The position numbers were made by a program, and so were the translations under genes. Under the pieces are notes generated by a model that was not told the DNA's origin, did no database searches, and saw nothing but the letters and a program-made list of their open reading frames with translations. A stretch of 64,000 nt of DNA. It comes from Cordilura impudica. Taxonomy: Eukaryota > Arthropoda > Insecta > Diptera > Scathophagidae. The stretch spans positions 336,331,144-336,395,143 of the forward strand of contig OY821517.1 of assembly GCA_963682025.1 (NCBI GenBank). The letters are read 5' to 3'. Below, piece by piece: positions 46,310 through 56,749 of the stretch; positions within the stretch are counted from its first letter, which is position 1, and each line of letters opens with the position of its first letter.

Positions 46310-46343
46310 CGTCTTTATAGAATCGCGACCGATGATAGACTGA
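46310..46343 (-). promoter_or_regulatory. Internal LINE promoter: Inr plus DPE
   Basis: At the element's 5' end TCAGTC places A+1 at 46341. AGACG occupies 46314-46310, exactly +28 to +32 (consensus RGWYV). GGTCGCG lies between. Jockey-type elements are known to use such downstream promoters so that each transcript carries its own promoter. The T at -2 comes from the target duplication. Confidence 0.8.
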
Positions 46344-47087
46344 GACGGAATCTATTATGTAAACCGTGTGCGGTCTCTATATGGGAATAATTACTCGTCC
46401 ACGGTCAGTTAATCGTGCGGAATGTAAGATGGCCGCCTGCAACATTTACAAAATATCGTTAGTAGCAGCAGTTTTACTATTGATGAATCGCATTTGACAT
46501 ATTTGCGTTATCAAAGCGAATGAATTTTTTGATGATCATAAATCGATCTATGAGAATGGGTTGGGTCCTACAGTTCGTTAGCAGGCGATAGCCAAAAATA
46601 CATCGAACTCTTTTAGAGCGATTTTTTCCATTCCTTGGTTGCTATTGCCTCTATTTTATGCACATCGAACATAAGATGTCTGTTAGCGAAAAGTCGGCTA
46701 AAATACGAACTAGTTTTTCGTGGAATTTTTTGCACTCTAAATTTAAGATTGGAAAGCTAAAAAAGTACGGACCACAATATACAATACGATCTACAACATT
46801 TCCAAGTTTGATTGCAATCTGCGGGTGTCATATATGAGACCTTCATTGTTAGAACTCAGCTCGACTTAGATGCAGGGTGAGCGTGGCTTGTCTTAGTTAG
46901 TTAGTTGTTGTTTTGATACAGTCCCAAGCTAAGGAAAACCATGTATGAGCAGTAGCGATAAGTAGAAAGAACAGTTCAGCGTCAACTCTGCACAAGTTCG
47001 AGAATATAAAAAGGAAGCCTCTGATACACGAGGTCGGTCCCTGAACAGCACAACCTGACAAAAAACACAAAAAAATTTAAAAAATGT

Positions 47088-47900
47088 TCTTTATTTCTCA
47101 ACATAATCCCCTTTTAGCTCGCTACACTTTTCCCAGCGATATTCATTAGCTTCGATACTTTGTTTATAGTACGAATTGTCTAGCTCCTTAAAATAGCGAT
47201 CAACGGCAGACTTCGCTTCTGCATTGTTGGCAAATATTTTACCACCGAACATTTTTTTCAAGTTTGGAAATAGAATAGAATCCGAGGGAGCTATATCTGG
47301 CGAATAAGGTGCGTGATGAAGCAATTCGAACTTTAATTCATAGAGTTTGGACATCGGAAGAGTGGATGTGTGGAATGGTGCATTGGCTTGATAAAACAAC
47401 ACTTTATTTTTGCAAAATACGTCCTTTTTTCCTTAATTTAAAAGCTGCAGTTAGTTAGCATAATACTTGCCGTTGATTTTTTTTTTTTTTTATCAATTTT
47501 GAAAATACTCGATAAAAATTATACCACGCGAATTCTCAAAAACAGACGACATAACCTTGCCTGCAGATGGAATTGTCTTCGCTTTCTTTGGACACGATTA
47601 TCCCATTTCGGTCCAGTGTTTTGACTGTTCATTTGTCTCCGGTGTGAAGTGATGTATCCATGTCTTAGCCATGGTCGCGAATCGACACAAAACCTCGACT
47701 TTACTTCGGTGAAACCGCCAACACTCTACTAAACATCTTTACGATGCTGTTATTGTTCTATATGAGCAAACGCGGCACCCATCTTGCAGACAGCCTTCTG
47801 ATCTACAAATTTTCGGTCAATATGCGATGTATAATACTTTTTGAAATGCCTATCATTTCATCTAGCTTACGTAATCATAGCTTGACATTCTGCGTCATAT
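47088..47900 (-). pseudogene. Mariner transposase relic (DD34D type, catalytic residues lost)
   Basis: Minus-strand pieces read EMIGISKSIIHRILTEN, EVKSRFC, KTWIHHFTPETNEQSKHWTEMG and KKAKTIPSAGKVMSSVF. The last segment is open (LFYQANAPFHTS, YSPDIAPSDSILFPNLKK, RWEKCSELKGDYVEK). The first catalytic block VDETW reads MAKTW and the second HQDN reads YQAN, so two of three Asp residues are gone. The C-terminal 104 codons are uninterrupted. No terminal repeats are obvious. Confidence 0.8.
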
Positions 47901-48314
47901 ACTTTAGATCATTATCCTGTTGTAAGCAAAAATCTTCTCCAAGGCCCAGTTGTTGTGCCCTTGTTTTAAATTTTGTTTTAAAATGATGCTTATATGCCCA
48001 ATTTGATCCATTAAAGACTCAATAATTACGAGTTGATTTAACCAAATGCCACATCCACCTTCTTTAACCGCTTGCAAAACAATTTCTTTATTCAATGCAG
48101 TTCCAATTTTTCGCTAATCCAACTTTTTTATTTAAAGCCAAAAATTATTTTTTTGTATTGACATCGGAAATGAGTGAATTGGTGGATTTGCAGTTTTAAA
48201 CCACATACCGTACCAAGAAGTGGCTTCTAGCTACCTAACCTAATTTTGTAAGTTTTTGGATAATGTTTCTCTCGCCGATTCTTTGATTTTGAGACTCCTC
48301 TCAAAATTACTTTT

Positions 48315-48577
48315 CAAAAGAAATATTTTTAAGTCAAATTAAGTTTATACAAACAAGTTTGTCGTCTACTAAATCTAAATCGATGTAACGTACCTGTATG
48401 TCGTTGCACAATTCGTGGAATGCCCTAACTTTAGATGTACGAATACATTTTCTGGCACTAATAATTGCCGTACTTCGTTTTTTGCTTTGTAAATAAAACT
48501 TTGTTTTTCTTAGAAAATATTCCCAATTCATGTTCAAGTGTACGAATATTTTTTTTTAGCAGGTGTAAAAGTGTTTC
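48315..48577. repeat. Tandem duplication, unit 1
   Basis: This 263-bp unit (CAAAAGAAATATTTTTAAGTC...AATCGATGTAACG...TTGCACAATTCGTGGAATG) is followed directly by a second, diverged copy starting at 48578. It carries the uninterrupted GTTTATACAAACAAG site. Confidence 0.8.
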
Positions 48578-48612
48578 CAAAAGAAATATGATTTAGTCAA
48601 ATCAAGTTTATA

Positions 48613-49915
48613 AAGGGTCCGCCAAATAACTTTTTTTTTTGAAAATGCTATAAAAAAAAAGTACTGAATATTGTTTCAAATTTCTTTTTTTATTTGAAAG
48701 TACAATCCTTCCGGCTAATAATGGAAAATAATTTTATTCAAATGGCTGCCTTGGCTGGCCATGCAGTATCCTACACGATCGGTCCAATTTTTAAGCACAT
48801 TATCGATTGTGTGCAGCTGTATTATACCAATGTCTTCACGAATATTGTCCTTTAAAGCGTCAATTGTCTCCGGTTTGTTGGCGTAACACTTATCTTTGAG
48901 GGCACCCCACAAATAATAGTCCAACGGTGTTAAATCGCAGCGCCGAGGTGGCCAACCGACATCAGCTCTGCGACTGATAATGCGATCTTCAAAAACAGGG
49001 TGCAAAACATCGAGTGTAGCTTCGGCTGTGTGGCACGTAGCGTCGTCCTGTTGAAACCAAATGTTGCCAATATCCTCCTCTTCCATTTTTGTGAACAAAA
49101 ATTCGTTCAACATTGCCCGATAACGATCGCCATTGACTGTAACGGCCATTCCTTGCTCATTTTCGAAGAAAAATGGCCAAATTATGCCTCTGGACCAAAA
49201 TCCGCACCAAACAGTGACTCGTTTTGGGTGTATCGGCGTTTCAATGTATGCGTGCGGGTTTTCTGTGCCCCAAATGCGACAATTTTGATTGTTTACATAC
49301 CCGCCAAGATCAAAATGAGCTTCATCTGAAAAGATGATTTTTTTTGGCAATATCGGCATGTTCTGTAAGTCGATCGCAGGCCCACTTAGCGAAGCGAAAA
49401 CGAATTGGATGGTCAGTAGTCTTCAACTCCTGAACCAATTGGACTTTGTATGGCGTCATACCAAGGTCTTTATGCAAAATTCGTCTCAGTGATGCTTCCG
49501 AAATGTTCAATTCTTGAGAACGACGGTGAATTGATGTTGATGGCGCTTCACGCACACTTTCTGCCACAGCAGCAATATTCTCGGGTGTACGCACTGTTTT
49601 TGGCTTTTCACGCTTTGGTTTATTGATGAGGATGCCAGTTTCTTTCACTTTTTTCACAAGATAACGAACATACGAAGCTGACGGTGCTTCTCTTCTTCCA
49701 AAATCCGTACGCAATTTTCGCACACATTCTGCAACATTACCATGATTTTCAAAGTAATGTCGCAATATTTCCCAGCGTTGTTCAAGCGTATACACAACCA
49801 TATTCGTTCAGCGGAAGGATAAAACTAATTACCTGTCAAATCAGACATGAGCTAAGTGTTACCATTCACGAAATAAGCACTAGTTGAAAAAAAAAACGTT
49901 AGATGGCGAACCCTT
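48613..49915 (-). mobile_element. DD41D (rosa-type) element, copy 2, nearly intact
   Basis: The 1303-bp element has ends AAGGGTCCGCC and (G)GCGAACCCTT, flanked by TA (48611-48612, 49916-49917). The right terminal repeat carries one mismatch (GCGAACCC for GCGGACCC). The transposase lies on the minus strand and is broken by a single indel. The paralogous unit 1 shows the empty target. Confidence 0.9.
48715..49801 (-). pseudogene. DD41D transposase with one frameshift
   Basis: It starts MVVYTLEQRWEILRHYFENH and contains the double HTH DNA-binding region (VAECVRKLRTDFGRREAP; SIHRRSQELNISEASLRRIL). A run of eight A residues (49329-49336) shifts the frame between ADIAKK and IIFSDEAHF; seven would restore one frame. 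After it the reading is open to the stop: FSDEAHFDLGGYVNNQNCRIWG (first Asp), WFQQDDATCH (second Asp) and CDLTPLDYYLWG (third). Forty-one residues lie between the last two. With the indel ignored the protein would be about the usual length. The indel could be real or an assembly error in a homopolymer. Confidence 0.88.
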
Positions 49916-50226
49916 TACAAACAAGTTCGTCTGGTACTAAAATAAAATCGATGTAACAGACCAGTACATCGTTGCACAATTCGTGGAATGCCCCTAATTG
50001 TAAATGTACGAATACTTTTTATGGCTCCTATAATTTCCATACTGCGTTTTTTGCGATGTAAGCAAAAAACAATAAAATTAAGTATAAAAAAATTTCCAAA
50101 GTTCATAATTCACAATATTTTATTAAAATTTTTTTATTAATATTTAAAATTTTCATCTTCAAGTGTACGCATACTTTTTCTAGCAAGTGTATGGATATGT
50201 CAGTTTCAGCTAAACTAACTCTATGA

Positions 50227-50392
50227 GCACTGTTATACGTTCAATATATATTGTCATTTTTGGATCGCGATGAATGTAACATGCTGTATTGATGGATCGC
50301 GATCCATCTTAATGGATTTCAGAATAGGAGGCGATTCTGCTGTATGGATCGCGATCCATGTATCACAATATATATTGAACGTGTAACAATGC
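50227..50392. mobile_element. 166-bp MITE with 28-bp inverted repeats
   Basis: The ends GCACTGTTATACGTTCAATA...TGT (50227-50254) and its inverse (50365-50392) differ at two positions. The interior repeats GGATCGCGAT three times, twice as the 16-bp palindrome ATGGATCGCGATCCAT. A target duplication was not found. Confidence 0.7.
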
Positions 50393-51845
50393 CCAATGGA
50401 AAAAAATTTGATTTCTGTATCTCTGGTTGCCAGCTGCAGTGTTATGTCACTTCAAAAAATTTAATTCCAATTCACTTTCGATTGTTTGCCAGAACTTAGA
50501 ACCAGCCTACAAAAATTAACATAAATCAAAAAAAAAATTTTTAAAAGGCTTCTGCTCATTAACATGTCAAAAATGAATGATTTTAAGCAACACATACACC
50601 CAAACACATAGATAAAAATACACACGAGTACATGTGAGTGTGTGGGTGGGTTAGTTTTATAGTTTTATAGTTTTTGCTTTTCGTGCAATTTATTACATAT
50701 TCTTTGTTTGTTTTGCTTTTTCCAAATTGTCTCTCTGTCTGTCTTTCCGTATATCTGTCTGACTGTCCGCTTTTCTATCAGTCTACATGTTTAGTATTTT
50801 ATATTGTTGTAGTTTTTTTTTTTTTTTGTTTAGTAAGTTTTGATGGATGCACTCGTTTTTCTTTAACACTGTGTACTCGTTTTCCTATTCGTTGTAGTTG
50901 TAGTTTTTGTTTTTATTGAGTTTGCTAAATGCTGTGATACAGAAATCATGGCATTTGCAAAGAACCAAAAAATAAAAAACTTAATAAAAAAAAAACGAAT
51001 TGCAATACACATCTATATATATTTACATATATATCGGTATATATGTCAAGGTTAAATTGCTTCGGAAACGTGTAGAACAGAAAACAAAAGTTACAGCTTA
51101 TGCAGTTAGTTAAATAGATATGGATGTATGTACGTAAGTACTCGTATATACATACAAGTACGAGTACTCGTATTCTTAACCTCTTACTCTGAGTGCATTT
51201 TTGTTGTTGTTGTGTGGTGCTGTTACTTTTATTTTTCGTCTTCTTTATCTTAGCTGAACTTTATGTGTGGGCTTAATTAATTATGTTCATTGAAATGTCC
51301 TCGATGGGAGGGCTTTTAGCATCAAACAAACTTAATTAAATATAATATTACAGGCCGGCGAAATTACACTGTACAACAAATAAAAAACATATGTAACAAA
51401 ATATGTTCTATTTAACAAACCTAAACTAAAAAAATATATTTGTAAGGAAGGCCCTCTAAAGAGGGTCAGGAGGGGATAGGTACCAAAGAAATATATGATC
51501 TTCTCACAAAGAACTATGGGTCGGTCATATATATTAAACCTCTCCGACCCTCCCTATTGATTTAGTTAACAGTAGGGTATTAGGACTTGTTCCCTGGTGG
51601 TACAAAAACATGTCGTGACCCGATACGGATTCAGCGACCCTACGGGATTTTCAGACTGCTGTACAGTGTTGTATGGGGAGTTAATGTAAAATGCTTGTAC
51701 GGGTTGAAAATCCTTATTTGGTAGAGGCAAGTATTTGAATAATCCTTGTACACCTGTAGCAGCTTAATTAGGGCTTCAGTTTGCCATTCAATTGAACACA
51801 ATAGATTCCTAATGTTTCTTCAAAATTATATAAATTACACTAGGC
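50393..51845. other. Spacer with microsatellite-like runs, no gene seen
   Basis: Short runs such as GTCTGTCT (50725-50765) and GTAC-rich TACTCGTA words near 51130-51175 are present, plus a palindrome CCCTCTAAAGAGGG (51451-51464). None is coding. Confidence 0.5.
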
Positions 51846-51906
51846 AACAAAAAGCAAGTAAGAAAATTATAATTGGTTAAGACCGACTACACGATACCCT
51901 ATACCA
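51846..51906 (+). repeat. Left-end fragment of the muscoid dispersed repeat
   Basis: AAGCAAGTAAGAAAATTATA, GACCGACTACACGATACCC and TATACCA match the start of the copy at 40236. Confidence 0.6.
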
Positions 51907-52680
51907 GAGATGGCCGCTCAATATTTAATAATCCTATAAGATTTTTTTTTATAGAATAAATAAAAAAATAAAATTTTTTTATAAATAAAAAAATAAAATT
52001 TTTTTATTTAATGCAATCACTCAAAGAATGGGACAGTTCTAATGTGTTGTTTTAATGCTAACAAATATGAGTGCAACAACAAAACTATTGTCCCAATTCT
52101 TTTCATATTTGCATTGTTTGCTTATTGCTCTATTATCAACTACAATACCATAAATTTGTTGTAATAAGTAACGGTTACAAGAATGATTAAAACATGTGTT
52201 AATTAGTTATTGGGACAGTTTATTGGGTTTACTATAATTAATAAATTTTATAATTGTTTTATTCCTATTATTTTGTATAGCCTCCCTTGGCAGTAATAAG
52301 AGCCTCTATATGGCGCGACATACTCTCCACCAAATTTTGGCAGTCGCTTGGGTCAATACCATTTCACGGTGCTCGCACATTAGCACACAATTCATTCAAA
52401 TTTCCAGGCGTACCAACAACACCACCTTTTGAGAAATTCCCAGAGGTGTTCGATTGGGTTAAGATCTGGTGACTGGGGCGGCCAATCAAGAATTGGCTAT
52501 TTCTGCGTAAGTTTGGCGGTGTGCTTCGGGTCATTATCATGTTGAAACACGATATCCGCCGACTGCAATTCGAATTTTTCTGCATAGCGGGGAAATTTTT
52601 GCTTAATATGTACACGTAGCATTGCGCAGTCATCGTACCAACAATTCTGTGGACTGTTCCAACTCCTATAGCCATCATGC

Positions 52681-54409
52681 TATCCCAACTCTTATAATGA
52701 ATGACCAACTATTCACTGACCCGGTTGATAAGGCTAACCTTTTAGCTGAACTTTTTGCAAAAAATTAATTTTTTCCGGATAGCGATCAACCACTGCCAGA
52801 ACTCAAAAGAGTATCTTGTACTATGCCTAAAATATTCTTCCGAGCACGTCCAGTTAAAAAGGTTCTTTCGGATCTCAACATTAATATGTCTCCGGGACTG
52901 GATGGTATACCAGCACTGGTGCTGAAACAGTGCTCTTCGACGCTAGCCAGTCCATTGGCTAACCTTTTCGGCCTTTTGTACCGTGCGGGAGTCTTTCCCT
53001 CTTGCTGAAAGGTTGTTAATATCCAACCAATCCCTAAAAAGTGTGCGGCTAATAACCCTGAAAATTACCGTCCAATTGCAATCTGCTCCGCCCTCTCAAA
53101 GGTGATAGAGAGCATGATCAATTTCCATCTTGTGAACTATCTAGAGTCCAACTCACTTCTTAATGATCGACAGTATGGCTTCCGTAGAAATCGTTCAACG
53201 AGAGACCTGTTAACTCTACTTTCTGATCGCTGGAGTCGATCCATTCCATTCCAATTTTGGCGAAAGTAAAGTGGTTGCTCTAGATACTTATTTCCAAGGC
53301 ATTTGATCGTGTGTGGCATGGTGCACTGACATCTTATTGCATTTGGGGTCGGTAATGACTTCTCTCGATTTATATCGAGTTTTCTCAGAGATCGAACAAT
53401 ACGTGTTGTTATTGATGGGGTCTCATCTAATGAGTTTTAGCTTAATTCAAGGGTACCCCAAGGTTCCGTTCTTTCTCCTTCCCTTTTCCTTATCTTTCTG
53501 AACGACATTGTTGCTCAAACTTTTAACTCTATATACTCTTTCGCAGATAACAGCAGCATTTGTCATTCATTTTCCTTTAATTGTAGGCCAAGCCTCTTGG
53601 AGGTTGGGGGGGCAAAAGGCAGACAATGAATGAAACACTCAATCAAGACCTGTTAACAATATCGGCGTGGGTTAAAGCGAATAGGGTTAATTTTAATGCG
53701 GAGAAGACTCAATGTTGTTTTTTGACCCATAGGGCCATGGATTTCACAATGTGATCTGTATATATGGGTGGTATAGGTATTGAGGAATCGGATACTCTTG
53801 ATGTTCTAGGCATGAGAATTCAATGTGATTTCGGTGGAACGAGCATGTTTTTCAAGTGTTGAAAGAAGCATTCAAGTGTCTTGGTTTTCTAAAACGGTTC
53901 AAAAATTACTTCACTCCCTCTGATTTCCTTAAAATCTATACCACTTACATCCGACCGAAAATGGAACACAACTCCCATATATGGGCAGGAGCTTCAAAGT
54001 CTATTTTGGAGCTACTGGACCGTGTGCAAAGGAGGGCGTTGGCGCTCATCAATGACAGTAGGGTATCCAACTCTATTGATTCATTGGAACATCGTCGGAA
54101 TGTGGGTTGTGTAGCACTGTTCTATAGATATTACCATGGGAAATATTCTTCTGAGATTAGCGAACTTATTCCAAGTGCCTGAATTTCGGTTCGCTCTACC
54201 CGCTTCTCTAGTAGATCATATCCGTTTGTAGTCTATTGTCCAGTTGACCGCACAACGCATTACAGAGAGAATTGGTTTATCAGTTGAACTAGCCGTATGT
54301 GGAATAAACTCCCCGCAGAAGTCTTTCCTGACAGTTATAATCTTATAAAATTTAAGTCAAATATCCACAAACACTACTCCCTCTTGAATTGGTTAATAAA
54401 TAAAAAAAA
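52681..54409 (+). mobile_element. 5'-truncated LINE copy C inserted in the Tc1 element
   Basis: The target duplication ATCATGC flanks it (52674-52680, 54410-54416) and the 3' end has an A-rich tail (AATAAATAAAAAAAAA). The coding text starts late in the linker before the RT: FTDPVDKANLLAELFA, RPVKKVLSDLNINMSPGLDG, NYRPIAICSALSKVIES, SRVPQGSVLSPSLFLIFLNDI, YSFADNSS and IYTTYIRPKMEHNSHIWAG. The FADD box reads FADN, and several indels are present. The C-terminal part (53856-54182) is open. It is the same family as 28488-28855 and 34225-35690. Confidence 0.85.
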
Positions 54410-54835
54410 ATCATGCAACCCCACACTATCAGAGATCCACCGCCAAACATTAAGTTTAGCCCGATATCTTTCGCTTGCAAATTCTTCCTGGATTTCACCA
54501 ACACCACTCACTGCCATCCGAGCCGAAACAATTAATTTTGGTTTCATTCCTCTGCCGTCCACGAGGCAAATTTTTTTTGCAAAGTCCAAACGGATGTTTT
54601 GGTGCCTTTTGGTAAGTAATGGCTTTTTCACTTTGGCACGTCCCTTCAAGCCAGCAGACCGCAACGTATTTCTTACTGTTTCAACACAAACATGAATATG
54701 TTCACTTCCTGCAAACTGTTTCTGAATTTGAACTGCGCTTTCAACTGTCTGCTGCCGAAGATCTGTGGTCTCAGATAATAATTTTTTTTCTGCCACCGCG
54801 GGATGGAAGTGGTAAATTTCACAGTACAACACATG

Positions 54836-56090
54836 ATTTTGGGACCCAATTCTGACAATTGCACCTGAAAGTTACCCCAAAAATAAGAACTTCTGCATCA
54901 TTCGTTGTGTCAAGTTGGCTGCCATTATAAGTTAATGGCCATACCCGGAAAAAGTGCATCCAGTGCCTTAAAAATCGCAAAAATGCCCATTTCCCCCCAT
55001 TCCCCCCCCATTTTCACATTTTTTGCTAAGTATCTGGAATATATCTTTTGTGTCTGAAACAAAGTTGTAGATATTGAAAGCATCTTCGGTGCTTTCATCT
55101 TCAAACTTCATAATTTTAGAACTCCAGCAACAAACCTCCGCAAGCAGTGCATCTAATTGCGAAGGAGTTTTAGGAAACAACCGTCTACAGCGATACAGAC
55201 ACGAGTGGACAAGTTGCTGTATTATTTTGAAAAAATCAATGCATCCGTGACGTTAAAATTACATTTCATGCATTTTCACCTTGATACCTTTTTTGCACAA
55301 TTACCTCAGGAATCGGACGAGCAAGGAGAGAGGTTCCACCAGGTGACCATGCCAATGTAAAAGCGATTCAAAGGCAAAAAATTAGATACATTGCTTGTGG
55401 AGGTTTGTTGGTGGAGTTCTAAAATTATGCAGTTTAAAGATGAAAGCACCGAAGATGAAGATGACACTGAAATTGGTGGACACACTGAAGAAAACATGCC
55501 CTTGAATACTATGTCTAACTCAGACGATGATGCAGACTCAGACCATGAATATGAACAACCTACGAAGAAAACAAGATCATCAGAACCACAAGCGTCAACT
55601 TCAACGAGGATGGATATTGACAATAATTGGAAATGTTCTAAATTTTGTTGCCATGCATAGATAAAAAATAAAAATCTCATATTTTCTGTGAAGACTAGCT
55701 GTAATATGAATCAGAATTTTTATTTTCACGCAAAATAAAGTTTATAAAGAAAAAAAAAAAAACAGCATATTTGTGGATTTGTAATCCAGTTATTTAGCAA
55801 AAAATGTGAAAATGGGGAAAAATGGGCGTATTTGCGATTTTTAAGGCACTGGATGTCCTTTTTTCGGCTAAGTTCGTTCCGCATTTTCTTTGTCATATTC
55901 AATATCTACAACTTTGTTTCAGACGCAAAAGAGATATTCCGTACGGTTACTGAGTTATAACCGTGTTAAAATATACAAAAAGTGATAAAAATCCACCTTG
56001 AGCAAAAAAATTCGTATGGCCATTAAATTATAATGGCAACTTGACAAAGCTAATGATGCAGAAGTTCTTATTTTTCGGGCTACTTTCAAT
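54836..56090. mobile_element. Foldback insertion carrying rearranged 'DCYFC'-family pieces
   Basis: The outer arms (about 54836-54940 and 55995-56090) are inverted, sharing AATAAGAACTTCTGCATCATT, GTCAAGTTG, CCATTATAA and TTAATGGCCAT. A second inverted pair lies inside (54958-55040 with 55790-55870: AGTGCCTTAAAAATCGCAAA, TTTTCACATTTTTTGCTAA). The loop holds the coding remains listed separately. The arms resemble each other at roughly 80-85% by eye. No target duplication was fixed. Confidence 0.6.
55157..55660 (+). pseudogene. Fragments of the 'DCYFC' family inside the foldback
   Basis: The plus strand reads ASVTLKLHFMHFHLD and ESDEQGERFHQ, which corresponds to the region after the stop in the 1-1290 copy (MSLKMHFLHSYLDFF) and its known continuation. 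Next comes VEVCWWSSKIMQFKDESTED with an acidic tail (DSDHEYEQPTKKTRSS). The WSSKIM..DESTED block is also present inverted at 55160-55080, so part of the fragment was duplicated in opposite orientation. It is non-functional. Confidence 0.6.
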
Positions 56091-56749
56091 TGCAATTCTA
56101 AGAATTGAGTCCCAAATCAATGAGCTGAAAAATGTACTGTGTTTGGAAAGGACTTTCGCACTCTCCCCACGCTGGTTTTGGAAATATTTAGAAGTCCTCA
56201 GATCTCACGGCAACTTTTACCTTAAAGTAAAAATTGGTGAATTTGTCAAGTTTTTGACGAGGACAGTAGGCAAACCATTTTAAGCTTAAAAAAACATTAA
56301 AAAGTGTATAAAAAAAATAAAACAACAAATTTAAGTTAGTCTTAACTTTTCAAAAATATTATTCAACCAAGAAAAATAAACTTGCGAAAGCTTTTATGAG
56401 ATTTTTTTTAACAAAACGCTTCACACTTCAACAAGTAATTAAACACAAAAAACTGTCCCAATGACTTATTACCCAGATTTTGCTATTTTTCGATGACGTT
56501 ACATATTACAATAAAGTTATTGATTTGCAGTTGTAGATAAGAGTCCAACTAACAAACAATGCAAATATAAGAATAATTGGGGCAGTAGCTTTGTTGTTGT
56601 ACTCATATTTGTTAGCTATAAAAAAACACTGGGACAAATTCAATTTTTGTTACAAATTTAGACAAAATATAAAAAAATAATAAGAATATTATAGAAAATA
56701 TGACATCAAGAGAAAATGTTTAGAAATTAGATTTGCCTGTTGATGCCTT

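Larger units (their letters stand above)
41942..46342 (-). mobile_element. Full-length Jockey-clade non-LTR retrotransposon
   Basis: The 4401-bp element is complete. An 11-bp target duplication AGACGGAATCT lies at 41931-41941 and 46343-46353. There is a poly(A) tail (T-run 41942-41959 on plus), a 244-bp 5' leader with an Inr/DPE promoter, an open ORF1 (392 codons) and an open ORF2 (895 codons). The perfect target duplication and intact ORFs point to a young copy. ORF1 has the PRE_C2HC plus zinc-knuckle design of Jockey and X-element proteins. Integration split a piggyBac relic. Confidence 0.92.
41487..46820 (-). pseudogene. piggyBac transposase relic, split by a Jockey-clade LINE
   Basis: Right of the LINE (46820-46354) the minus strand reads KKFIRFDNAN, a cysteine-rich YIPHD stretch and LTVDE-stop-LFPYRDRTRFT-stop-stop-IPSN. 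Left of it (41941-41487) it reads NAAKYGIKVWWLCDSTSYGK, DNFF-like text, FVGTIHSNTTFVPREF, CSSLFGFYDVSLC and VHYTCVVDTSA. These are recognised piggyBac blocks (VDEQL.PFRGR, AKYGIK.WW.CD, FVGT.R.N...P). Three glutamine-position stops and several frameshifts show it was dead, perhaps before the LINE landed between IPSN and the AAKYG block. C-terminal parts after VDTS are missing. Confidence 0.7.
48578..50195. repeat. Tandem duplication, unit 2, split by a DD41D element
   Basis: The left part is 48578-48612 and the right part 49916-50195. It matches unit 1 through ATCGATGTAAC, TCGTTGCACAATTCGTGGAATGCCC and GTACGAATAC. The transposon sits in the TA of GTTTA|CAAAC. Confidence 0.8.
52275..56290 (-). 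pseudogene. Tc1 transposase relic in three pieces
   Basis: Piece 1 (about 56290-56130) keeps an HTH (LLNISKTSVGRVRKSF). Piece 2 (54832-54412) reads TVESAVQIQKQFAG, LKGRAKVKKPLLTKRHQNIRLDFAKK, a frameshifted ETKINCFGSDG and FGGGSLIVWGCM, stopping exactly at the LINE junction. Piece 3 (52680-52275) resumes with IGVGTVHRIVGTMTAQ and FQHDNDPK (second Asp). It continues with [17 protein letters not shown] (Glu) and ends GRLYKIIG. Frameshifts and stops show long-standing inactivity. Confidence 0.8.
52015..56650 (-). mobile_element. Tc1-like element with long terminal repeats and two nested insertions
   Basis: The left end (about 52020-52230) and right end (about 56430-56645) are inverted copies. 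They share GCTAACAAATATGAGT, ACAACAACAAA, CCAATT.TT, ATATTTGCATTGTTTG and inner ATTGGGACAGTTT words, an IR/DR layout. The transposase on the minus strand is interrupted by a LINE (52681-54409) and by a foldback insertion (about 54836-56090). Without them the element would be about 1.6-1.7 kb, normal for Tc1. Confidence 0.75.

Noticed and set aside
46119..46343. Plus-strand ORF over the LINE leader
   Set aside because: It is antisense to the Jockey-clade 5' region and lies entirely within it.
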